This document shows positions 26,693 to 35,162 of a stretch of 64,000 nt of DNA, in pieces. Position 1 is the stretch's first letter. Each line of letters begins with the position of its first letter. The notes beneath the pieces were generated by a model. The model saw only the letters and a list, made by a program, of their open reading frames with translations, did no database searches and was not told the origin of the DNA. The position numbers were made by a program, and so were the translations under genes. Origin of the DNA: Thalassospira profundimaris (GTDB lineage: Bacteria; Pseudomonadota; Alphaproteobacteria; Rhodospirillales; Thalassospiraceae); the NCBI RefSeq assembly GCF_003326795.1, contig NZ_JPWI01000005.1, positions 186,001 to 250,000 of the forward strand, written 5' to 3'.

Positions 26693-26893
26693 ATTAAAGA
26701 TGAAGAAGGCCCGGAGCAAGGTGCAAAATATCATCCGGCGGTCAAACTTGGTGTGTTGCGAGCAGCCCGCGTTAGCCATGAAGCCTGTTACTGATCACGC
26801 CAGTGCCGACTTCTGTTCGTGCAAGTCAGATCGCGGGAAGCTGCACCTGCGTGTTGTGCCGGGATGACGGTATTTGACACCGACTATTGGCGA

Positions 26894-27577
26894 TCAGTCG
26901 GCTTGCGGGTTGGCAAAGTGATCGTCAGACAGCGCCTGAACCAGTTGCCGTGACTGGTCGACATGGGCAATCATGATGGCTTCGGCGTGTTTGGGATCAT
27001 TGGCGCGCACCGCTTCAAGCAGGTCGCGATGGGTGGCGTTGGTGGCAAGAACCTTTTCGTCGGCCACCAGAACCCGGAATTGCAGCCAATAGACGTTATT
27101 GGCAATCCGGCGCAGCTGTTCGCGCAGCAGTTCATTCTTGCTGACATCGGCAAACAGCATATGGAAGGCAAGGTTATGCTGGGACATGGCATTCAGGTCA
27201 CGGCTGGCCTCGGCGGCGTCAAGCGCGGTCTGGATGTCTTCAAGCGGGGATATCGCCCCGGCAAGTGCGGGGGTTGCCAGGCGAACAGCCAAACCTTCGA
27301 GTGCGCCACGAACTGTGAAAAGATCATCGACTTCGCGCCGTGTCATGTGCCGGACACTGACCCCGCGATAGGGTTGGGAATGCAGTAATCCGTCAGAGGT
27401 CAGTTGACGAAAGGCCTCGCGAACCGACGGGCGACTGACATCAAGTTTTTTGGCAAAGTCAATTTCCGTCAGTCTCTGTCCGGGGGCCAGACGTCCTTCG
27501 CGGATGGCGTTGGTGATTGCATCTGCAATCTGCTGAACGGTCAGAGCATCAGACATTTCGCCGGTTGATCGAGTCAT
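26894..27577 (-). CDS. GntR-family regulator with FCD domain
   Basis: A 227-residue FadR-subfamily regulator. The winged helix-turn-helix is 'AITNAIREGRLAPGQRLTEIDFAKKLDVSRPSVREAFRQLTSDGLLHSQPYRGVSVRHMTRREV', residues 17-82. The C-terminal FCD ligand domain includes 'HNLAFHMLFADVSKNELL' with histidines typical of its metal site. The start could be the ATG at 27556. Dyads shared with the nitroreductase gene suggest autoregulation and control of that gene. Confidence 0.9.
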   Translation of the reverse strand: MTRSTGEMSDALTVQQIADAITNAIREGRLAPGQRLTEIDFAKKLDVSRPSVREAFRQLTSDGLLHSQPYRGVSVRHMTRREVDDLFTVRGALEGLAVRLATPALAGAISPLEDIQTALDAAEASRDLNAMSQHNLAFHMLFADVSKNELLREQLRRIANNVYWLQFRVLVADEKVLATNATHRDLLEAVRANDPKHAEAIMIAHVDQSRQLVQALSDDHFANPQAD

Positions 27578-27883
27578 CTGTCACCGCATTGAGATGTGTC
27601 ATTGTATCGAGGCAAGCCAGGGTATATCTAACCTGACCAAAAGCTTGTCAATCGGGTCTGTTCTGCCTAATGTGCCTGATTGTCAGACAATATTCTACAC
27701 TTAATTTTTATTGTTTTATGTAAATTACACAAAATGACAAGAAATATGGATTGTTTTGTTGCGATATACGGTTAGTTGATGTTAAATCGCGCCAACTTGG
27801 CATGGAATGCGTGCCGGGATAAAACTCCGTGTTTCCCGCCACGGTTCCACACACAGACAGACGAAACGGATTGATGTAGCGTT
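27578..27883. other. 306-bp divergent region between the GntR gene and fpr
   Basis: AT-rich promoter region. It holds the GntR-type dyad at 27679-27691 and a short dyad TGTAA-A-TTACA at 27719-27729. No gene or RNA is apparent. Confidence 0.5.
27679..27691. promoter_or_regulatory. GntR-type operator upstream of the GntR gene
   Basis: ATTGTC-A-GACAAT, identical to the dyad before the nitroreductase gene. It lies 101 bp upstream of the GntR start and 192 bp upstream of fpr, so control of either gene is possible. Confidence 0.7.
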
Positions 27884-28660
27884 ATGGCCAGCAATTTTAA
27901 CGAAGAAACAGTCACTTACGTCCATCACTGGACTGACACTCTGTTCACGTTCAAAACCACCCGCGATCCGGGATTCCGATTCATCAATGGTCAGTTCGCG
28001 ATGATCGGACTCGAAGTAGAAGGCAAGCCGCTTCTGCGCGCCTATTCGATGGTCAGCGCGAATTATGATGAAGAGCTTGAATTCTTCTCGATCAAGGTGC
28101 CGAACGGTCCGCTGACCTCGCGCTTGCAGCATATCAAGGTTGGGGACAAGATCCTTGTCGGGCGGAAGCCGACCGGAACCCTGATCCATGACAACCTACT
28201 GCCGGGCAAGAATTTGTGGTTGCTGTCGACCGGTACCGGTCTGGCCCCGTTCATGAGTGTCATCCGCGATTACGAAACCTATGAGCGCTATGAGAAGGTA
28301 ATTCTTGTGCATGGTTGCCGCGAAGTTCGCGAACTGGCCTATCAGGAATTCATCCATAGCGAACTCCCGAACAACGAGTTCTTCGGCGAAGATGTGCAGA
28401 ACAAGCTTCTGTATTATCCGACCGTCACGCGTGAAGAGTTCAAGAACCAGGGCCGTATTACCGAACTCATGAAGTCGGGCAAACTTTATGATGATCTTGG
28501 TCTGCCCAAGCCGACCCTTGAAAATGATCGCTTCATGCTGTGCGGCAACCCGGAAATGATTGCTGATACCCGCCAGATGCTGGTCGAGTGGGGCGGCAAG
28601 GAAGGCAATATGAACGAACCCGGTCACTTCGTGATCGAGAAAGCTTTCGTCGAGAAATAA
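27884..28660 (+). CDS. fpr: Ferredoxin/flavodoxin-NADP reductase
   Basis: A 258-residue FAD enzyme that exchanges electrons between NADPH and ferredoxin or flavodoxin. The FAD motif is 'LLRAYSMVSANYDEELEFFSIKVPNGPLTSRLQHI'. The NADP region has 'LLSTGTGLAPFMSVIRDYETY', 'VILVHGCREVRELAYQEF', and 'DRFMLCGNPEMIADTRQML'. The C-terminal 'FVIEKAFVEK' is usual in bacterial Fpr. It may support oxidative-stress defence and biosynthetic reductases. Confidence 0.94.
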   Translation: MASNFNEETVTYVHHWTDTLFTFKTTRDPGFRFINGQFAMIGLEVEGKPLLRAYSMVSANYDEELEFFSIKVPNGPLTSRLQHIKVGDKILVGRKPTGTLIHDNLLPGKNLWLLSTGTGLAPFMSVIRDYETYERYEKVILVHGCREVRELAYQEFIHSELPNNEFFGEDVQNKLLYYPTVTREEFKNQGRITELMKSGKLYDDLGLPKPTLENDRFMLCGNPEMIADTRQMLVEWGGKEGNMNEPGHFVIEKAFVEK

Positions 28661-28682
28661 ACTGCCTTTCCCGGGGCAGTTG

Positions 28683-28712
28683 ATGGCGGCATGTCATTTG
28701 ATATGCCGCCAT
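28683..28712 (+). terminator. Terminator of fpr
   Basis: ATGGCGGCAT and ATGCCGCCAT pair perfectly around a 10-nt loop, followed by TTTTT. It lies 22 bp after the fpr stop. Confidence 0.85.
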
Positions 28713-28754
28713 TTTTTTGTGGTTGGCTCTGTTTTCGCCAATAGGTTGCAATGA

Positions 28755-28774
28755 TCCTCCTCAAATGAGGATAG
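28755..28774. promoter_or_regulatory. Motif upstream of the chemoreceptor gene, shared with its paralogue
   Basis: A 20-bp block containing the dyad TCCTC-AAAT-GAGGA. It ends 92 bp before the chemoreceptor start. 18 of its 20 bases recur at 30488-30507, upstream of the paralogue. It is a candidate binding site for a shared regulator. Confidence 0.5.
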
Positions 28775-28866
28775 ATGCGTCTAATTCGTTTGTATAGGTT
28801 CCGCGTCAACGCATCGGCTTGGCAATCGCTAAGTCGTTTTCCTGATACCAGGCGAGAGGACATCAC

Positions 28867-30357
28867 ATGGGATCTTTTGGTTTTTTCCGGCGTGGCGACA
28901 CTGCGACCGCTGCAAGTACGCTTGATGCACTGGAACAGTCGCTGGCCGTTATCGAATTCGACTTGCAGGGCAAGGTGCTGCGTGCAAACAAGAATTTTTT
29001 GACAATTATGGAATATGAGTTGTCAGAGATCGTCGGCAAGCCGCATGCAATCTTTGTCCCCGACGACATCCGCCGAAGCCCGGATTACGAGACCTTTTGG
29101 TCCGATCTGCGGGCGGGCTCATTCAAAAGTGCAGCATTCCCGAGGATCACAAAGACAGGTCGCCAAGTATGGATCGAGGCAACCTACAATCCGGTGCGCG
29201 ACCGCAAGGGCAACGTCGTCAAGATTGTCAAATTTGCTTCCGACATTACCAAGCGTCAGGAGATGCTGGCCAATTTCGAAGGCAAGGTAACCGCCATTAA
29301 CCGCAGTCAGGCAGTGATTGAGTTTGACCTTGATGGCAAAATCCTTGATGCAAACGACAATTTCTTGTCGGTGATGGGGTACCAGCTTTCGGAGATTGTC
29401 GGAAAACATCACAGCATGTTTGTGGATCCAGATTATGCGAAAAGTCTGGATTACACTGAATTTTGGCGCGAACTGCGCAGGGGGAATTTCTCCTCGCAGC
29501 AGTTCAAGCGTTTTGCCAAGGGCGGCAAGGAGATCTGGATTGAAGGATCCTATAACCCGATCTTTGATGCCAATGGCGTGCCCTATAAGGTTGTTAAATA
29601 TGCTGTGGATATTACCGAACAGGTCAAGCTTCTGACGGATCTTAAGAAGATGATCGACAGCAACTTTGGTGAAATTGATCTGAGCTTGAAAGAACTGGAT
29701 CAGCGTTCCTCGATTGCCTATTCGAGCTGTGAAGAAACGTCGGCGAACGTTCAGGCTGTTGCCGCCGGTGCCGAACAGCTTGCGGCATCAATTGCCGAAA
29801 TTTCGCGCAGCATGGCCGGGGCAAGAGCATCAACCGATCAGGTGTTTGAAAAGTCGATTGCTGCGGGCACATCGACAGAGAAAATGAATGAAGTCGTGAC
29901 AGCTATGAGCAGTATCATTGATGTCATTCAGGGAATTGCAGGGCAGATCAATTTGCTGGCGTTGAATGCGACGATTGAATCGGCCCGTGCAGGCGAAGCA
30001 GGCAAAGGCTTTGCTGTTGTTGCGACAGAGGTCAAGAACCTTGCCAATCAGGTTGCCAGGGCGACTGAACAGATTACGGGTGAGATCGAAGGTGTTCAGA
30101 GCATTGCCGGTGAGGTCAGCGGTGTGCTGGGCTCGATCCGGACGGAAGTAGAAGATGTGCTAAATAACGTGACGACGATTTCTTCTGCGGTGGAGGAACA
30201 AAGTTCCGTAACCCAGCAGGTGTCGAGCAACATGCAAAGTATGGCAAGTTCTGTTGAACAGTTCGCAAGTAGCGTGGACTTTATCCGGGATGCTTCTTCG
30301 ACAGTTCTGGTAAATGTCAGTCGAACCCGTGAGGCTGCATTGGTCCTTGCGCGTTAA
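28867..30357 (+). CDS. Soluble methyl-accepting chemotaxis protein with two PAS domains
   Basis: A 496-residue chemoreceptor without membrane spans, so probably cytoplasmic. PAS 1 covers about residues 18-130 ('[39 protein letters not shown]') and PAS 2 about 140-255. The signalling domain has the hairpin tip '[33 protein letters not shown]', which contacts CheA and CheW. It ends [11 protein letters not shown]. No heme or FAD motif is proved, but Aer-like redox sensing is plausible. The next gene is a paralogue that lacks the tip. Confidence 0.92.
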   Translation: MGSFGFFRRGDTATAASTLDALEQSLAVIEFDLQGKVLRANKNFLTIMEYELSEIVGKPHAIFVPDDIRRSPDYETFWSDLRAGSFKSAAFPRITKTGRQVWIEATYNPVRDRKGNVVKIVKFASDITKRQEMLANFEGKVTAINRSQAVIEFDLDGKILDANDNFLSVMGYQLSEIVGKHHSMFVDPDYAKSLDYTEFWRELRRGNFSSQQFKRFAKGGKEIWIEGSYNPIFDANGVPYKVVKYAVDITEQVKLLTDLKKMIDSNFGEIDLSLKELDQRSSIAYSSCEETSANVQAVAAGAEQLAASIAEISRSMAGARASTDQVFEKSIAAGTSTEKMNEVVTAMSSIIDVIQGIAGQINLLALNATIESARAGEAGKGFAVVATEVKNLANQVARATEQITGEIEGVQSIAGEVSGVLGSIRTEVEDVLNNVTTISSAVEEQSSVTQQVSSNMQSMASSVEQFASSVDFIRDASSTVLVNVSRTREAALVLAR

Positions 30358-30409
30358 GCGAATTCGACGGCGTGGCCGAAAAGAAGATTGTTCCCAGAAC
30401 GATCGATTA

Positions 30410-30443
30410 AAAGAGGCATGGCATATAATCGCCATGCCTCTTT
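30410..30443 (+). terminator. Terminator after the chemoreceptor gene
   Basis: AAAGAGGCATGGC and GCCATGCCTCTTT are perfect 13-bp arms with an 8-nt loop, followed by GTTTTAG. This separates the two PAS genes into different transcription units. Confidence 0.85.
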
Positions 30444-30487
30444 GTTTTAGGGCTCCAGGGTTTTGCATCCTATACGAGTGTATTATG

Positions 30488-30507
30488 TCCTCCCCATATG
30501 AGGATAG
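30488..30507. promoter_or_regulatory. Motif upstream of the PAS paralogue
   Basis: It matches 18 of 20 bases of the block at 28755-28774 and keeps the GAGGATAG half. It ends 80 bp before the start codon. The dyad reads TCCCC-ATAT-GAGGA, so one arm is imperfect here. Confidence 0.5.
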
Positions 30508-30587
30508 TGGGGACGCGATCCCGGTGATATATTCACGATAACGAATATGTTTAGCGTTGCGCCAGGCAACAATCCGGGAGAGCCGTC

Positions 30588-31943
30588 ATGAATTCCGTTG
30601 CTTCGTCTATCGGGCAAGATCGCAATGATCTGTCATATGACCTGCATGCTGCTGTTGATGTGTCATTCGCCGTGGCTGAATTTGACCTGAATGGCAGGAT
30701 CATCAGGGTCAATGAGCGATTTCTGGCGATGACCGGATATGACGAAAGCGAAGTTGTCGGGCAACATCATTCCATGTTCCTGCCTGCCGAGGTGGTCAAC
30801 GGACCGGACTATGATCTGTGCTGGATCGAGTTGCGCGCCGGAAAGAGCAAGCGGGTTGTTCTGCCCTGTGTGACCAAACAGGGTGATCTTATCTGGGTCG
30901 AGGAGACCTATGGCCCGATACGTGATTGCAAGGGAGCGGTAAGCGCAATCATGCGGCTTGGTGTTGATGTCACCGAACGTCATGAAAAGCTTATTGACCT
31001 GCAGGGCAAGGTCGATGCGATTGAGCATAGCCATGCGGTGGTCGAGTTCGATGTGAAAGGCAATATTCTGACGGCCAATCACCATTTCCTTTCGATCATG
31101 GGATATGAACTTGCAGAAATTGTCGGCCTGCATCACAGCATGTTTGTCGAACCCGATTATGCTCAAAGTGCCGACTACCGCGCATTCTGGCGATCTCTTG
31201 CCAACGGAAAATACAGCGCCCGGCAATTCAGACGGGTCGGAAAGGACGGTGACGAGGTCTGGTTTGAGGCAACCTATAACCCGGTCTTTGCCCCGGATGG
31301 CACGGTTCGTAAAATTGTCAAATTTGCTGTCGATATCACGGGCGAAGTCCATTCGCTGGGTGATTTGAAAACGACCCTTGATTCAAGCTTCATTGATATT
31401 GACCGCAGTTTGTGCAAGTTCGATCAGAATTACGAAAGGGTCGCCAAGGCATGTCGTCTGGCACAGGTTCATCTTGAAGCCAGCAGCATGATCGCCGGAC
31501 GGTTGGTGTCATGCGTTGAGGAAAGCGCCCAACGGATGACGGAATTGCAATCTGTGGCCGATCATGTTTTCGATACGGTGATCGAAGGCGATGTTGCCGC
31601 CGTCGCGATGGAAAATGCACTGGATGCGGTGCGTGACGGCGCAAGGGGCACGCCCGAACTCAAGGCACGGATCGACAATCTTGATGAATGCGTCAGCGAG
31701 AATGTGCGCATATTGACCGCCCTGCGTCTGGACATGAAAGCGATGCTGGACCGTGTGGCCGTTGTCTCGGTGGCCGTCGAGAAGCAAGGCGATGTCATAT
31801 CGCAGGTCACCAGCGAGATGCATGGTGTTCAGACGTCGCTTGCGACATCGCAAGGGTTGCTTTCGGGATTGCAGATGGTGTCGGAAGAAATGGTGGTGGC
31901 GGTCGGTCGCACGCGCGAGGCATCGGTAGTTTTGGCGCGCTAA
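30588..31943 (+). CDS. Two-PAS protein, chemoreceptor paralogue lacking the signalling tip
   Basis: A 451-residue protein with two PAS domains at about residues 22-130 and 140-255, similar to those of the preceding gene ('AVVEFDVKGNILTANHHFLSIMGYELAEIVGLHHSMFVEPDYAQSADYRAFW'). The regions after PAS 2 and at the C-terminus (VGRTREASVVLAR) also match the neighbour. Between them the conserved CheA/CheW-binding hairpin is missing and the part is about 45 residues shorter. It is intact, so it probably has a new role, such as a sensor or modulator. Automatic tools may call it only a PAS protein. Confidence 0.85.
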   Translation: MNSVASSIGQDRNDLSYDLHAAVDVSFAVAEFDLNGRIIRVNERFLAMTGYDESEVVGQHHSMFLPAEVVNGPDYDLCWIELRAGKSKRVVLPCVTKQGDLIWVEETYGPIRDCKGAVSAIMRLGVDVTERHEKLIDLQGKVDAIEHSHAVVEFDVKGNILTANHHFLSIMGYELAEIVGLHHSMFVEPDYAQSADYRAFWRSLANGKYSARQFRRVGKDGDEVWFEATYNPVFAPDGTVRKIVKFAVDITGEVHSLGDLKTTLDSSFIDIDRSLCKFDQNYERVAKACRLAQVHLEASSMIAGRLVSCVEESAQRMTELQSVADHVFDTVIEGDVAAVAMENALDAVRDGARGTPELKARIDNLDECVSENVRILTALRLDMKAMLDRVAVVSVAVEKQGDVISQVTSEMHGVQTSLATSQGLLSGLQMVSEEMVVAVGRTREASVVLAR

Positions 31944-31971
31944 TCTGTAAAAAGATAGCGCGGCACGAGCG

Positions 31972-31998
31972 GGGACAGGCATCTTTGGTGCCTGTCCC
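31972..31998 (+). terminator. Terminator after the PAS paralogue
   Basis: GGGACAGGCA and TGCCTGTCCC pair around a 7-nt loop, followed by TCTGTTTTTT. It lies 28 bp after the stop. Confidence 0.85.
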
Positions 31999-32028
31999 TC
32001 TGTTTTTTGGGGGGAACAGGTTCCGCGA

Positions 32029-32373
32029 TCAGAACAGGCGTGCGCCATTGGGCACATCCTCGTCCGGGCGGATCAGGACGATGCCCTTGTCATCTGCACC
32101 ATCGGGGAAGCCAAGACACAGGAATTCGGACATGAAGGGACCGACCTGTTTTTTGGGGAAATTGATGACACCGGCAACCTGACGGCCGATCAGTTTTTCA
32201 GGGCTGTAATATTTGGTGATCTGGGCGGATGTTTTTCTGGTGCCGATCTCGGGGCCGAAATCCACCCACAGCTTAAGGGCGGGACGGCGGGCTTCGGGGA
32301 ATTCCTGTGCGTCGATCACTGTGCCGACACGGATATCGACTTTCAGAAAATCATCAAAACTGATTTCGTTCAT
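32029..32373 (-). CDS. csaA: CsaA-like tRNA-binding domain protein
   Basis: A 114-residue single OB-fold protein of the EMAP II / tRNA-binding family. 'FLKVDIRVGTVIDAQEFPEARRPALKLWVDFG' and 'QITKYYSPEKLIGRQVAGVINFPKKQVGPFMSEFLCLG' match CsaA, a dimeric protein with reported export-chaperone activity in Bacillus. Its role in Proteobacteria is less clear; it may bind tRNA. Length is normal for the family. It lies alone between the PAS gene and the phasin gene. Confidence 0.9.
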   Translation of the reverse strand: MNEISFDDFLKVDIRVGTVIDAQEFPEARRPALKLWVDFGPEIGTRKTSAQITKYYSPEKLIGRQVAGVINFPKKQVGPFMSEFLCLGFPDGADDKGIVLIRPDEDVPNGARLF

Positions 32374-32496
32374 TGGGCAAGGGCCTCCTTGTTATGAAGA
32401 CAGCTTACTGTTCGGAAATCAGGCTGATAAGTCCAAAGCATCGCGGGTGGGCAAATTCCGGAGTTTGAGCAAAATCCGCGGGGCAGACAAAAGAAA

Positions 32497-32522
32497 ATGG
32501 CAGGACCTTGCAGTCCTGCCAT
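32497..32522 (-). terminator. Terminator of the phasin gene
   Basis: ATGGCAGGAC and GTCCTGCCAT pair around a 6-nt loop. On the minus strand TTTTCTTTT follows. It lies 35 bp after the phasin stop. Confidence 0.85.
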
Positions 32523-32557
32523 CAAGTAGATTACGGGAAGTTATCAGCGGAAAGCTG

Positions 32558-33010
32558 TTACTTCGCAGCAGCGGTCTTTTCGATCGCTGCCTTGAATTCA
32601 TCAAGGGATTCGGTAAAGCGAGCCTGCAGAAGAGCAAGAGCTTCTTCCTGGGACTTGGTTACCAGACCAGACAGTTCCTTGGCGGTCGAAAGTGCGTCTT
32701 CGTATGCAGCTTTCGCGGCTTCGGTCTGCTTGGCAGCCGTAGCCATCGGGTCGTCAGCGGTAGTAGCAGCGAAATCTTTGCCCTGGGTTTGAACTTTATC
32801 CAGCAGCGCTTTGAAAATTTCGCTCTGACGCTGAGCAACAGCCTGGAAACCGTCGAAGGCTACCTTGTTGGCTTTGGTGAGGGCTTCCACGTTTTTACGC
32901 TGGAAAGCCATCATTTCATTCACGTCAACACCCGGAAGTTTGAAGTCCGCAGTGTATTTGGTGAAGTCGAGGTCAAAGAACGGGTTGGTTGCCTTTTTTG
33001 CGGCGGTCAT
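32558..33010 (-). CDS. Phasin family protein
   Basis: A 150-residue helical protein of the phasin_2 type, which coats polyhydroxyalkanoate granules. 'NPFFDLDFTKYTADFKLPGVDVNEMMAFQRKNVEALTKANKVAFDGFQAVAQRQSEIFK' is the typical core. Alanine- and lysine-rich helices continue to the C-terminus, ending KTAAAK. The ATG at 33010 has GGAG 9 bp upstream and is better than the longer frame. It suggests the organism stores PHB, although no PHA synthase is in the window. Confidence 0.92.
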   Translation of the reverse strand: MTAAKKATNPFFDLDFTKYTADFKLPGVDVNEMMAFQRKNVEALTKANKVAFDGFQAVAQRQSEIFKALLDKVQTQGKDFAATTADDPMATAAKQTEAAKAAYEDALSTAKELSGLVTKSQEEALALLQARFTESLDEFKAAIEKTAAAK

Positions 33011-33238
33011 GGTTTTGCACTCCATCAACATTTGCAACAGGTGTGGAATGAGGCGCTATTGTGCGCCGCACAAATTCAACTGCAATATGCCGGAATGAGC
33101 CGGATGCGTCAAGGATTATTTTGCACTGCACAATAACTTTAGGGTTAATGTTTTGTGTCTGCAAAATCCCTTGGGTTGGGTTTTGGGAATTGCTGCGTCA
33201 GATCAGGGGGTTAGATATCAGGCGCGACCTGATTGTCT

Positions 33239-33925
33239 TTACTGACGCAGATCTGGGGCCGTTGTGTCGGTCGTGCCCGATGATTTTTTCGACGAGAATC
33301 GGCGGCAATTTTCAGAAAGCTTGCGACACAGTTTTGCGGCCTTGCCCAAACCTTTTTCAACCTGCCCGTCCCAATCGGCGGCACGCGACAGTTCGCGATC
33401 AAGATAGGCCATCGTCGGACCAAAGTCGGTGCTGTCATCATCAAGCCACTGGCGGAAGGTGCGGGCATAGATTGCCGTCAGTCCGGTAACGCGCAGCGAT
33501 CCGTGAAGGCCGGATGTCCGAAAACCCGAAGCATCCAGCATCCAGCGCATCGAACCAAAATGACTTTTGATTGCCCGGATCGAGTCCGCCGGGCCGAGAT
33601 CACCGCGTGCTGCAATGATCGAACGCAGGGCAGGGCGATAATCAGCCAGCGCATCAAAGCGCGCCATGATCACGGCAATCAGGCGATCATGGCCGGGTTC
33701 GTTGAAATCATCGGCATCAAGATCGGCCAGAACTTCGTGATCAATCTTGCGGATGAAGCGACGAAGGATATCGCCCTTGCCGTTGCAGTGCGCATGGCAG
33801 TCGGCCAGACTGAGGCCAGCAGACCGGGCGATATCGATCATGGTGACGTCATGCCAGCTTTTCTCGGCAGCCAGTTTAAGGGCGGCATCGATCAGGATAT
33901 TTGGGATATCCTTTTTGGCGGGCAT
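33239..33925 (-). CDS. TetR-family regulator
   Basis: A 228-residue protein. The N-terminal helix-turn-helix, residues 8-50, is 'ILIDAALKLAAEKSWHDVTMIDIARSAGLSLADCHAHCNGKGDILRRFIRKI', which fits TetR although the recognition helix is atypical. The C-terminal part is a helical ligand domain of the COQ9-like TetR branch. AGGAGACGCTC precedes the ATG. It lies beside proC and the phasin gene; its targets are unknown. Confidence 0.8.
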   Translation of the reverse strand: MPAKKDIPNILIDAALKLAAEKSWHDVTMIDIARSAGLSLADCHAHCNGKGDILRRFIRKIDHEVLADLDADDFNEPGHDRLIAVIMARFDALADYRPALRSIIAARGDLGPADSIRAIKSHFGSMRWMLDASGFRTSGLHGSLRVTGLTAIYARTFRQWLDDDSTDFGPTMAYLDRELSRAADWDGQVEKGLGKAAKLCRKLSENCRRFSSKKSSGTTDTTAPDLRQ

Positions 33926-33961
33926 GAGCGTCTCCTGTCAGGTCAGATTACGAAATGTCGA

Positions 33962-34777
33962 TCAGCTTGCCAGCTCGACCGAACGTTTGCGGGCGGCTTC
34001 GATAGCACGGGTCATCAGTTCCGGCAGACCGTTTTCCTGATCCATCAGAACATTCAATGCCGCGGCCGTGGTGCCGCCGGGGCTTGTGACATTCTGACGC
34101 AGGGTGGCTGCGGTTTCTTCGCTGGCATCAAGAAGGAAGCCGGCACCAATCACGGTCTGGCGGGCAAGCAGCATGGCCTGATCGGCTGGAAGGCCCGCAG
34201 TTTCGCCAGCCTGTGCCATGGCTTCGACCAGATGGAAGATATAGGCAGGGCCGCTGCCCGAAAGGGCGGTAACCGCATCCATCAGGCTTTCATCCTCGAC
34301 CCAGGAAACCAGTCCGACCGTGGCCAGCAGGGTTTCACACATGTCGCGCTGGGCGATGCTGACATTTTCGGTCGGGCACATGACGGTCATGCCGCGCGAT
34401 ACAGCCGCCGGGGTGTTGGGCATGGCGCGTACGATGCGGGCCAGTTTGCCGAGATGGCTTGCAAAGAATTCAATGGTCTTGCCCGCCGCAACCGACAGGA
34501 AGACGGTTTCTGCACGGACAAGCGGTTTGTAAGCGTCAATCACATCTGGCAGGACCTGCGGCTTGACGGCGAACAGGATGACCTGCGGGATAAAGTCCTG
34601 CGGAATGCCGGCAACGTCGGTAACCCCATGAATGCCATAACTTGCTTCAAGCTTTTCGGCGGCTTCGGCCTGTTCAACGATATAGACATTGTCAGCCTTG
34701 AGGCCCTGGGCCAGCCAGCCTTCAAGCATGGCACTGCCCATCTTGCCACAGCCGACCAGCAAAAGACGCGTATTCAT
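33962..34777 (-). CDS. proC: Pyrroline-5-carboxylate reductase
   Basis: It reduces 1-pyrroline-5-carboxylate to proline with NAD(P)H. The Rossmann motif is 'LLLVGCGKMGSAMLEGWLAQGL' at residues 4-25. 'FAVKPQVLPDVIDAY', 'IVRAMPNTPAAVSRGMTVM' and 'VTALSGSGPAYIFHLVEAMAQAGETAGLP' are conserved. The C-terminal 'NVTSPGGTTAAALNVLMDQ' is the ProC signature. Length 271 is normal. A TetR gene follows on the same strand after 36 bp, so they may be co-transcribed. Confidence 0.96.
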   Translation of the reverse strand: MNTRLLLVGCGKMGSAMLEGWLAQGLKADNVYIVEQAEAAEKLEASYGIHGVTDVAGIPQDFIPQVILFAVKPQVLPDVIDAYKPLVRAETVFLSVAAGKTIEFFASHLGKLARIVRAMPNTPAAVSRGMTVMCPTENVSIAQRDMCETLLATVGLVSWVEDESLMDAVTALSGSGPAYIFHLVEAMAQAGETAGLPADQAMLLARQTVIGAGFLLDASEETAATLRQNVTSPGGTTAAALNVLMDQENGLPELMTRAIEAARKRSVELAS

Positions 34778-35162
34778 AAAATCTGCTCCGCTTTATCCAT
34801 CGGGTTCTGTTGATGATGACGCTATCAACAGTCTTGATGCAATGCCGTAGCGATCTTCTCAAGGTGGGTCAAGTCAGTGCAAAGGACAAGGGCCCATGGC
34901 AGGAGAGCTTTGAAAAAGCGTGTTTATCCACATTGAAGGTGGCTTTGCCTGACAAGGCCGGGCTTTGCGGGATTTTGTTTTGTCAGGCCATGCCCAAGAT
35001 GCGGCTTTGCGCGATTTGTTTTGTTTGGCAAAAAAAGCGGCTGCTTGCAAAAAAAAACTGCATTGCAACGAAAAAGGACGGCATTCATGCCGTCCTGATA
35101 CGTCAGATCAGTCAAAACACCGGGCACATTGCCGGGATGGTTTGTGATGGTCTGGTGTGGTC
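34778..35162. other. 385-bp gap between proC and the YbjN-family gene
   Basis: It holds the YbjN-gene terminator at 35075-35096 and the proC leader. The octamer GGCTTTGC repeats at 34941, 34961 and 35003, and GCCTGACAA (34947-34955) is inverted at 34980-34988. I see no gene or known riboswitch. Confidence 0.5.
35075..35096 (-). terminator. Terminator of the YbjN-family gene
   Basis: AGGACGGCA and TGCCGTCCT pair around a 4-nt loop. On the minus strand TTTTTCG follows. It lies 66 bp after the stop. Confidence 0.8.

Noticed and set aside
26652-26893. Gap between the nitroreductase and GntR genes as a possible extra gene
   Set aside because: Apart from the GntR box at 26680 I found no plausible frame or hairpin.
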